Assembly (NCBI GenBank): GCA_020137815.1
Contig: CM035355.1
Location: 4,574,520-4,638,519, forward strand
Reading direction: 5' to 3'
DNA length: 64,000 nt
Origin: Hormiphora californensis
Taxonomy: Eukaryota > Ctenophora > Tentaculata > Cydippida > Pleurobrachiidae
Shown here: positions 56,259-64,000 of the stretch, piece after piece
Layout: each line of letters begins with the position of its first letter
Numbering within the stretch: position 1 is the first letter of the stretch
Notes under the pieces: model-generated
Database searches by the model: none
Told to the model about the DNA's origin: nothing
Seen by the model: only the letters and a program-made list of their open reading frames with translations
Position numbers and translations under genes: made by a program

Positions 56259-58642
56259 TCAAATCTTTGAAGCCTTGAGAGAAGCAGAAAAATACTCCAA
56301 ATCGCTTCTACTTTTCAGTCCCTTGGAGAACACTTTCGATTTAGTTTCAACCTCTTGATTAGTGAAGATTCCTTTCGTCAGCATGGACATTGTGGTAATC
56401 AGTAGGACATCAAGTAGCTCCTAGGAAACAGAACTGTTACAAAACAGTCAATTTAGATCTTCATTGCTGTGTGATATGATTTGATTGGCGTTTGTAATTG
56501 ATTGGACCTCTCTCAACAAAAGATGCGCGGATAGTGCTGTGTCGCGCGAAAATCGGGGTACTTTAATCACAACTGAAACTGTGCGCGTACCTGATTAGTC
56601 TTGGTTTTGAAATCTTTGGAATGTTCTTTTGCGAGGGGGAGAGAGGAAACCAGACTGGATATGGATTTAATCACTGCGGGATTGGGTTCCAACCGACCTG
56701 ACGTGGGGGTTTGGGAAGTTAGAATCATAATCATAGTTTTACTTCAGGAAATCTTCGGGCTAAACATAAAATGTAGGTAGTATTGGAAAAAAACAAAGCT
56801 AAGGGTGAAAATGATAGAAACCCCTTTGACTTCTTACCTTCAATGACTTCCACAAGATAATCACAGATAACTTTCACCCGACCATTTAGCATACTAACAG
56901 CACCCTCGTGGGAGCTAAGACAATCTGAAACAGCACTGTAACCAGTTACACAGGCCCCCGCTGCATGGTCGATTCCAATCCTCTCACTCTCTGAGGTCTT
57001 CATGACGTGTGGGACTTCCACAAACGCTTTCCGGCTCTGGGGGAGGAGTGGGTTTGGAAGATGGGGAATGGAGCGAACAGTTAGTGGCGAGTCATATAGA
57101 CGTAAAATAAAAATATACTATGGTAGGGGGCTGACAAAATACTAACTACCAACTGATGGGTGGACGGATCAACAACAATTACCTGGCTATGAGAGCCATC
57201 AACAGTCCCCTCGAAGGTCCTCAGGGCCAGCTCCTCTGGTTGAGTGTGATTGAACATGAGCAGAACTGGTATCTCACTCATCTGTTCATGCATTACCATG
57301 TGCCGTGCAGCGGGCATGTCTCCAAAGGCATACCATCCTACTACGTCACCGGCTTGGGAGCCACAATTACTTTGGGCTAGCTGGGTCACTGGAAAATGGG
57401 AATAGGGTTACTAAAATCTAAAGATCCACATTGTTTCCCTTTTTGTAACGAGGTTGAACACTGTATATAATAAAGCAACTAAAAGATCCCTTGTACAGTG
57501 GTCTAAAAGAACTAAATAGCTCTACAACTTACAGTGGTCTAATCGGTTGACAAGATAATCCCTATTGAGCACCCAGGAACCGTCCACTACGTCACTACAT
57601 ACATCACACGAGCTAGTAATCTCAATATCTCTCCCTGACTGCTTCCCCAGTAACACACCCATCGCTGAGGGGAAGAGAGGGGAGGTTAATTTTACAGGGA
57701 AGAGATGCAATGGTGACTGTAAAGAAACTTTATTGTAAACCAGAGATGTGACAGAAAGTGACACACCAGTTCACACTATCAATTATAATGGCTTTGGACT
57801 GCACAGAAATAGGGCCTGATCGGGTTGACTCTAAATAAACTGATAGTAACTAACCATGGTTTACACGGAAGGGTCTAACCGAGGATTTCTAACAAACTAC
57901 CAATAACTAACCATAGTTGAAGTCTCGGTTGTTAATCTTGCATCTAGTAGCATGATCAGCAATGCTCATAATAACAAGGGGGTGAAGCTGTACAGCGCTG
58001 CTACTAGCGGTAGTACTTGTACCCGTCTGTTTACATACCACTCCCTCGTCAACCTGGCGTGGAGTTGTAGTTTTTGAATAGGGTTCAGGGGGGGGGATGA
58101 TTGTAATATACCAACTTGGTGGAGGGGGATGGGTTGTATTTTGTGGAATGGGCAGAGCGTGTGATTAGTAAGGCTAGAGATTCAAGTCAGTTGTTATTTA
58201 TCACAGTTCACATTCACCTCCATGGGTTGGTCAGGTTGTGTTCACACTCACCTCCATGGGTTGGTCAGGTTGTGTTCACACTCACCTCCATGGGTTGGTC
58301 AGGTTGTGTTCACACTCACCTCCATGGGTTGGTCAGGTTGTGTTCACACTCACCTCCATGGGTTGGTCAGGTTGTGTTCACACTCACCTCCATGGGTTGG
58401 TCAGGTTGTGTTCACACTCACCTCCATGGGTTGGTCAGGTTGTGTTCACACTCACCTCCATGGGTTGGTCAGGTTGTGTTCACACTCACCTCCATGGGTT
58501 GGTCAGGTTGTGTTCACACTCACCTCCATGGGTTGGTCAGGTTGTGTTCACACTCACCTCCATGGGTTGGTCAGGTTGTGTTCACACTCACCTCCATGGG
58601 TTGGTCAGGTTGTGTAGAGGGTCCCGATGCTGAAGATGACAT
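56259..58642 (-). CDS. COPS6: COP9 signalosome subunit 6, 343 aa, 7 exons
   Basis: Exons are 58642-58592, 58053-57912, 57664-57533, 57388-57150, 57036-56838, 56697-56591 and 56420-56259, all in phase. The product is the MPN- (catalytically silent) partner of CSN5 in the COP9 signalosome, which removes NEDD8 from cullins. Evidence is VQLHPLVIMSIADHATR, then GVLLGKQSGRDIEITSS, VVGWYAFGD and ESERIGIDHAAG, in the order and spacing of CSN6, and a helical C-terminal part (SAVSDCLSSHEGAVSMLNGR). The JAMM metal residues are absent, as expected for CSN6. eIF3f is the nearest alternative but lacks the GKQxGRxIE form. The N-terminal exon is short (MSSSASGPSTQPDQPME), and its donor is the first of twelve tandem copies. 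The end (SASLKASKI) is shorter and unlike the vertebrate tail. Confidence 0.92.
58217..58612. repeat. Twelve-copy array of CSN6 exon-1 donor
   Basis: A perfect or near-perfect 34-bp unit occurs 12 times (starts at 58217, 58251 and so on to 58591). On the minus strand it reads ACCTGACCAACCCATGGAG, GTGAGT, GTGAACAC. So each unit has the last 20 bases of exon 1 and a strong donor. The first copy transcribed is the true exon end. Using any later donor would read TGA eight codons on. Copies look almost identical, implying recent expansion. Confidence 0.93.
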
Positions 58643-59179
58643 ACTCACCAGTTCCTTAGCTTGATATTGTTACATTTCCTTATTCTGTGTGAGACAAGTT
58701 ATTTAGTAATCACGGCATTATTGATTATATCGCGAAAAGTTATTTAGTTGTGCATTGCAATACTGAACAAGATGACCAAATCACAGAATCCCAGAGTAAT
58801 GGGTTTTTGGAAGTGAGAAGTAGGGAAAGTGGGTTTTTGTTCTGCTGCTTAAACAATTGAAAAAACAGACAACTTTTAGCAATGGTTATAACAATTTTAT
58901 CTCACAAACACATTGTGGAGGATACTCGTGAATGTCAAAAAACAGGAAACAGCGCTGGGACTTGTCCATCTCGTCCAAAAACAGATGTCCGATAGTATAA
59001 AAAGTGTGTATTTTCAGTGTTCAGGCCCACTCTAAAATAATCACCCTGTACTCGAGAACAGGAACCGACCGAAACAAGTAAACAACCAATCAGAACTCCT
59101 TATTTAGGTCACGTGACTGGTTATCAGCCAATCAGGGACCAGTATTTCCTGATTCGGTCGGTTCGTGCTCGACAAGTGT
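58643..59179. promoter_or_regulatory. CSN6 upstream region with CCAAT and E-boxes
   Basis: This 537-bp spacer separates the CSN6 start from the TMEM11 stop (both minus). 59080-59145 contains AACCAATCAGAA, GGTCACGTGACTGG and CAGCCAATCAGGG: two CCAAT boxes bracketing a palindromic CACGTG. The flanks GTTCCTGTTCTCGAG and GGTCGGTT form partial inverted repeats. A compact NF-Y/bHLH-type promoter for CSN6 is a reasonable inference. Confidence 0.55.
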
Positions 59180-59875
59180 TCATTGTCGGAGGATGGTTAC
59201 TATTTGGTAGACGAGTAGAATCCCAGCAGCACATGCCACAGTGTTGTGCAGCTTCTTTCTCACTTCATCATCTCGTCTAACTAGGATGACCGGTTCGGGG
59301 GAGGCCAGCTGTTCCAGAGGTATGCGGTGAAGGTAGTGGCCAGCTGAGTCAACCTTGTATGGGGGAGGGAGGGGATTTAGAACAACTAAATGAGTTAAGT
59401 TTAATCTTTAGTTGATTCTAAATATCGATTACTAAAATTATTGTCTAACAAACCGTGTGGCATGCACGATAAAACAGTCAGTGACTGACAAAGTTATATA
59501 TGTTATTGTATAGTAAGATGTGTTACCTGGTACTTGCAGGCAGGATCATGTTGCCAACTAAAGTGGTAAGCCGCTGCACAGGCCAGGCTCACTCCACCAA
59601 AGGGTAAGGACCAAGTTGAGCGTACAGTTGATACCCCTGGAAATTTGAAGTGTTATTTCAAAAAGTTGATTTTTCATAAATTTTCTGATTTTGGTACACC
59701 CCGAATGGTTTACAAAAGAGCCAAAATCGGTTACTTCTGGGGCACACCCTGTACTAAAGCACTGAACACTGTACTAACGAACTGTTATACTAATTACCTA
59801 GAGCAGTAAGTCCAGAAAGAACGGCAGTCTTGTGAAGGGCGTTACCAACACGGATATACCTGATACATTCCTCGC
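59180..59875 (-). CDS. TMEM11: TMEM11, last three exons (119 aa seen)
   Basis: Exons are 59875-59798, 59636-59527 and 59353-59180, in phase. They cover the two-membrane-segment core of TMEM11, an inner mitochondrial membrane protein linked to MICOS and cristae shape: YIRVGNALHKTAVLSGL, then GGVSLACAAAYHFSWQHDP, CKYQVDSAGHYLHRIPLEQL and VILVRRDDEVRKKLHNTVAC. All match the family in order. The N-terminal exons before EECIRY are not found up to 64000, unless hidden by an atypical exon, so the gene either extends left of its visible part beyond the next gene or lies partly outside the window. The end (VYQIVTILRQ) is shorter than in vertebrates. Confidence 0.88.
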
Positions 59876-59879
59876 CTGA

Positions 59880-60227
59880 GAGAGGGAAGGAGGGGGTTAA
59901 GTTAGAGAGAGGGAAGGAGGGGGATGGGACTGAGGGGAGGGAGGGGACTGAGGGGAGCGAGAGAGGGGACGAGAGCGGAGAGGGAGGGGAATTGAGTAGC
60001 TACTCCTACGTAGGAGAGAGGAAGGGATGGGGTTGAGTAGAGGACAGGGGTAGGGGGATTTAGGGAGTGTTTTATAAAACATGTAGTTGGGCGGCGTTAG
60101 GGGGAGATAGAAAGAGTTATATGGTGATTGAGAGAGCGTTTTCAGGATTCTTGTTAGGAAAGGAGAGGGCAAGATTAAAGACAACTTTATTAGATTTTAC
60201 AATGCAATATGGTACATTTAAACCGAA
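59880..60227. other. GA-rich spacer, no gene
   Basis: GGGAGG and GAGAGGGAAGGAGGGGG repeats upstream of the first visible TMEM11 exon. On the transcribed strand this is a long pyrimidine tract, part of the intron. Confidence 0.5.
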
Positions 60228-61438
60228 TCAGTAACATTTATCTTTCGCCACACAAAATAAAGTTTTCTTTGTTCCGTAATGGTGCATGTCACATCCAATC
60301 CAATTACTTTCTATCATTTCCTTTTTAGCCACAACCTCATCACGAAAATTCTCGCAGCTACGCAGAGCGGAGGAAGGAGTCTGGTATTCGCCAATTACAA
60401 AATACATCCAGGTCTTTCCCAACTGGGCCAACTTTCCAGTTTGGCTGCCGGCTACATTTTTCAACACCGTGTCCGAAGGGCTAGCGGCTTTGTCTTGCAG
60501 AGGCTGGCACTTTGTTTTTCCCAATGTTCCCGGGATCTCATAAAGCATATCTTTGCAGTCGTCCCACCACCCTGTACTTGATACAACCAGGCAAGCAGTT
60601 ATCACGTGGTCTCCGTTCGTTTTTGAGGTGCATGCACCACCATCCGTACTTTTCACAATACCGTCTACGTCACTTTCAAATTGCGTACACACGTCCTCTG
60701 TCATCTTACTTTTCCGACGGCTCACCCAATATACGGTCTCCTCACCTTCTTCGCCCAAAGTTGTGTTTTTTGTTGTATCAGTGGGTTTCAGGTCAGGGAT
60801 TATCTTGTCAAGTCTAGATTTGTATTGCTTAGGTCTGTTACCCTTGGTGTCCGGTATGAGAATTCGTTTGTTCATTCGTTCCACCTCAGGAACACAAATT
60901 CTGCGACAAACCACCGAAACGACACGTACACGCTTTTTCTTCCGTTTGTTTTTATCTTTCTTTCTTTTCTTTTCTTTGTCATCTTTGTCATGTTTCTTCC
61001 TCTCCAGAATCATCTCTCCATCCTCATCCGAACCACCATCGCCCGCCTCAACATCCTGTCCTTCCTGCTCCCCTTCTCCATCAAGCATTAACACCGTCCT
61101 TGTTCTTCATGGCCCTCTCCTGCGATGTATATACTCCGCAGATGCGCATGTCAGGCTTGCATTCATCATCAACTCATTGTCACACAACCACCCCTACATC
61201 AGGATTCGCTTTCAACGCACAATACTTTTCCTCGCCACACCATCTTTCTTGTGCGACATGGGCTGCGGTTTGTTGTAGTTCAGGATCTTCTGCCTCCCTG
61301 CAGAGTGCCACCGATAACAAGGGAGGAGGGGAGGGTGGTTGTAGGTTCATTCGAGAACCAAACCGTCGAGTTGTCGCTCTGAAGGCCGAGGCCCGGCTCA
61401 GCGAGGAGCAGGAACAACAACAAGAGAACGGTTGACAT
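60228..61438 (-). CDS. Lys- and Cys-rich, probably secreted protein; 5' part unresolved
   Basis: The main frame 61094-60228 gives 288 aa: an acidic start, a run of Lys (KEKKRKKDKNKRKKKRVRVV) and then ten or more cysteines (VCRRICVPE, GGACTSKT, GWWDDCKDM, TKCQPL, NWIGCDMHHY, LFCVAKDKCY). I recognise no family. Upstream, the ATG at 61438 starts a signal peptide (MSTVLLLLFLLLAEPGLGLQ). A 60-nt GT-AG intron (about 61351-61292) would join it in frame to EAEDPELQQTAAHVAQERWC. Between there and 61094 the coding-like text (ECKPDMRICGVYTSQERAMK) is cut by two TGA codons, and the frame differs from the main one. It could be a damaged gene, more tiny introns, or assembly indels. Confidence 0.5.
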
Positions 61439-61691
61439 TATAGTGCCGTTTGTTGGGCAGTGCTTCGCCCTTTTAAAGGGGAGATATTGCTAGGTCCAGG
61501 TGCTCGATGATCGATTAAAATGACAGAGATGAACAGATCAGAGAGAGAGATAACAGCTGTCAGGAATCCTGGGTCATGACGAATGGTCGGATCAATGCGA
61601 GCAAGATATTCTGACACGAGAGCCGGGAAATACTAAGTACTAAAGATTGAAGAGATCCAGCCACGGAGATAAAGGGAGGGGCAAAGATAGT

Positions 61692-61755
<64 letters not shown>

Positions 61756-62118
61756 GAAAGAGAGAAAGAGAGAGTGAGATAGAGATGCATCATCTCTCTT
61801 TTTCTAGATGACCATTGACCAGCACCTGGTCACCTCAATACGCTTTATTGCGTATAAAGAAAAATGATCTATCAGCACCTTATTTATTGAGCTCTGTACG
61901 TTGCTTTCTTACTTGAAATAAGTTACAGTAATGTGCGACAACTCGTTGGCTAGATTTTTAGAACCGAGGTGCAATATTGGGTTTTGTAAAATAGAGGGTG
62001 CTAACTTTTACAAGGAGAAATTATCTGAAGTGTTAATTATAATCGGAGAGAGTGCAATATTATATTTCATGAATTGCACTACGTCTGAAACAACATCTAG
62101 CCTGGGCATAAAGCACTA
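61439..62118. other. No gene; GA microsatellite
   Basis: (GA)n at 61692-61750, otherwise unique. Contains a short frame with no motif at 61931-62119. Confidence 0.45.
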
Positions 62119-62248
62119 AAGTCGGATTTTTTGAAACTGTCACCCCAAAATGACCGCGCATGTGAAATTTATCAATTGACGGCGCACACAATTACCTGTG
62201 ATGTGAGCGCAAAACGATTCGGCCGAAAGGGTGACAGTTTCAAAATCC
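62119..62248. mobile_element. MITE of the AAGTCGGATTTTTTGAA family, decayed right end
   Basis: Left end AAGTCGGATTTTTTGAAACT and core GACCGCGCATGTGAAATTTA match 29088-29238. The right end has lost part of the terminal repeat (GACAGTTTCAAAATCC). Confidence 0.78.
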
Positions 62249-63124
62249 CCTTGTCATCCTCTAACCTTGTGGGAGGAGTTGTGCCAAATTCAAAACTACA
62301 CCTAATAAGATGAATTTCTTTACCAGATGATAGCCTCAAAACATTGCTAGTTAGAACTGTGAGTTTCACTTTTCGGGAAGGGTTCCATCGTGAAACAATC
62401 GTCTGTCCTCAGTACTGGTTCAGTTAAAGTAGATAGTAGAAACAGAAGTTTCATAATCGTGGAGAACTAAACGTATGGCTCGAGCTTATGTTCAGTTTGT
62501 TTATCAATCAAACTGAACACGAAAGGAAAAAAAAAGGAGAAAGGGGAGAAAAAAAGTAGAGGGAAGAGGAAAGAAAAAAAGAAAAAAAAAAAAAAGAAAG
62601 AGAGAAGATGAAATGAGGGATGGGAAGGAGTGTAGGGTTTAAGGGTAGAAAGTGATTAAAAATGGTATTAAGAATAAGAGTAGGAAGAAATGAGAAGTGG
62701 AAACCCAAAAAAAAACAAGAATGAGCGTAATTGAAATTTGAAGTACACATTAGTAGCAACGAAAAAGTGGGTCGTTGAGTGGTTGACAGGGGACACAGAA
62801 GCAACGGTGCAGTTGTAGCATGCACACTGGAATTTACTGTGTATGGGGGTTGGATAGAAATTGGAGAAGGGATATATATAAGATTGGATTTTTAATTTGG
62901 AAGTAGGATTGTGAGTAAAACTTTTGTTTTGTAGTTAATCATGATATGGGAGCGTCGACCAACCCCGTATGTGTCGCCTACGGCGCGACGAATGGGGGAG
63001 AGACGTGCCAAATCTGTCTGAGTCCCATAGCATTGGCCGTGGCCACACTCACAGTCGAGTCACACTCACACTGAGTCACAGGTGTACTCTGTTTGAATGC
63101 TTCTCCAGTTCTTCATGCTCTCTT
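62249..63124. other. No gene seen; purine-rich tract
   Basis: A/G-rich run at 62520-62650. A CGCGACG-rich stretch at 62960-63070 with repeated CACACTCACA words. Nothing codes. Confidence 0.4.
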
Positions 63125-63700
63125 TTCGGAGCGTGTTCGTTACACGGGGGATTACGGGGGCTCGAATAGATCGCCCGTATAGATCGCCCGTACCAGTCGC
63201 CCGTACATTTGCTTTGCGCATTACGTTTCATCGCACTTTCTCCACAAATAAGGTACATGCGCGTTACGTGCATGTGTTTTGTTGTGATGAAAGTGTGGTG
63301 AAACGTATAGTCCATTTTTATTCAACTGTTCACCCTCCAACTCGTGCGCGTGCGATATTTTAATTTACGCTGCGCGCGCTACACGTTAACATGTGATAGA
63401 CGCGCAAAAAAATTCCGCGCACGACTTTGGGGGGTGAACAGTTGAAAAAAAATGGAGTATAAAGTCGGATTTTTTGAAGTTGTCACCCCCCTTTTCGTGC
63501 GCGGAATGTTTTTGCGCGTCACATCACATGTTAACGTGTGGTGTGCGCGTGAAATTTGATAAATTTCACATGCGCAGTCATTTGGGGGTGACAACTTCAA
63601 AAAATCCGACTTTAATGCGCAAAGCAAATGTACGGGCGACTGGTACGGGCGACTGGTACGGGCGTCTCATCCGGGCCCCCGTAATCCGCTGCCTCTCGGC
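63125..63700. mobile_element. Foldback carrying two back-to-back MITEs
   Basis: GATCGCCCGTACCAGTCGCC with CGTACATTTGCTTTGCGCAT (63165-63225) pairs with ATGCGCAAAGCAAATGTACG plus GGCGACTGGTACGGGCG (63614-63670). The loop has MITEs at 63310-63457 and 63462-63612 separated by TATA, each with its own TA flanks. Their ends differ (GTCCATTTTTATTCAACTG against AAGTCGGATTTTTTGAAGTT), but they share the core CACGTTAACATGTGAT in opposite form. Confidence 0.8.
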
Positions 63701-63702
63701 AT

Positions 63703-63842
63703 TGCGCGTCGCGGGTGCAGGAGCTAGCCCGGGTGAGCGAGCTAACAATAGTGAACTTCCATGCGATATAGTACATCGCGCGCATGTAATTGCACTATTG
63801 TTAGCTTGTTCGCCCGGGTTTGGTACAGTCTGCGACGCGCAG
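63703..63842. repeat. GC-rich palindrome
   Basis: GCGCGTCGCGGGTGCAG/AGCTAGCCCGGG at the left pairs with CCCGGGTTTGG and TCTGCGACGCGC at the right, with TAACAATAGTG/CACTATTGTTA inside. This is an imperfect inverted repeat of about 140 bp, probably another small element. Confidence 0.72.
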
Positions 63843-64000
63843 TGTTGAGACGAACACGTTCCGAAAATGCAGGATCAGTTTCATTTAATTTTGAGGATTT
63901 TCAGTGATCAAACTCAAAGAAAGCTCTCCAAAACTAAAAAGAAGCAAAGTCAAGATGAAAGGTCCTTTTACTTTTAGTAGAACATCTCGTCTTTGTCAGA
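63843..64000. other. Window end, nothing identified
   Basis: AT-rich sequence with AAACTAAAAAGAAGCAAAGT. It may be the start of a minus-strand exon or a 3' end, but no support is visible. Confidence 0.3.

Noticed and set aside
56259-58642. eIF3f or Rpn8 instead of CSN6
   Set aside because: The GKQxGRxIE and ERIGIDH motifs and the HPLVIMSIADH start fit CSN6 best. eIF3f and Rpn8 differ at these places.
58116-58664. Long plus-strand frames of 131-182 aa with a repeated HLHGLVRLC pattern
   Set aside because: They are translations of the 34-bp array in three frames, antisense to CSN6 intron 1. The repeat is open in all plus frames by composition.
60279-61435. Several plus-strand frames up to 241 aa
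   Set aside because: Antisense to the Lys/Cys-rich frame, whose Lys-rich codons leave the opposite strand open.

Overview
The window is metazoan nuclear DNA. Genes are split by many short phase-matched GT-AG introns, untranslated and intergenic stretches are full of CT/GA microsatellites, and inverted-repeat elements are everywhere. The encoded proteins (CSN6, TMEM11, a CTR1 copper transporter, an SLC34 phosphate transporter, sushi and saposin proteins) point to an early-branching marine invertebrate, a demosponge being my best guess. That guess rests on general character and not on a marker.

Layout, left to right. 0-4.9 kb: a large foldback element split by a 5'-truncated non-LTR retrotransposon, plus dispersed repeats. 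4.9-7.4 kb (minus): a protoglobin-type globin-sensor protein of 223 aa in five coding exons, ending in a CaaX-like tail. 7.5-10.7 kb: small transposon derivatives and telomere-like repeats. 10.7-13.8 kb (minus): a secreted protein with two saposin B domains, with a 1.56 kb foldback element in intron 3. 16.5-20.5 kb (plus): a CTR1-type copper transporter, with a 1.34 kb near-perfect palindrome in its last intron. 24.0-36.2 kb (plus): an SLC34-type Na+/phosphate cotransporter of about 14 exons, with a 2.4 kb nested foldback in an intron and two apparent one-base deletions in exon 10. 37.2-41.3 kb (minus): a 13-exon acidic, coiled-coil, RS-rich protein that I do not recognise. 41.8-55.8 kb: mostly a minus-strand cluster of intronless genes (BTB-RRM fusion, BTB paralogue, Lys/Pro/Ala-rich protein, broken fragment, RRM with Asn/Gly/Pro repeats), interrupted by a plus-strand secreted pentraxin/LamG-like plus sushi protein at 45.9-50.9 kb. 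56.3-58.6 kb (minus): COP9 signalosome subunit 6. 59.2-59.9 kb (minus): the 3' exons of TMEM11. 60.2-61.4 kb (minus): a Lys- and Cys-rich, probably secreted protein whose 5' part is unresolved. 61.4-64 kb: nested small inverted-repeat elements.

The genes do not form one pathway. The transporters, protoglobin, saposin and sushi proteins are separate functions. The 41.8-55.8 kb cluster is a lineage-type family that shares BTB, RRM and a short C-terminal motif in different combinations.

The most unusual signal is structural. In at least four genes, short tandem duplications span exon-intron junctions. There are ten copies of a 3' splice site (branch-like motif, C-tract, AG and exon start) at a protoglobin exon, twelve copies of the exon-1 donor of CSN6, and several two- or three-copy cases in SLC34 and CTR1. 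Extra copies that I could read through would end in a stop or shift the frame. A second theme is that at least four introns carry near-perfect palindromes of 0.9-2.4 kb, which would make long hairpins in the pre-mRNA.
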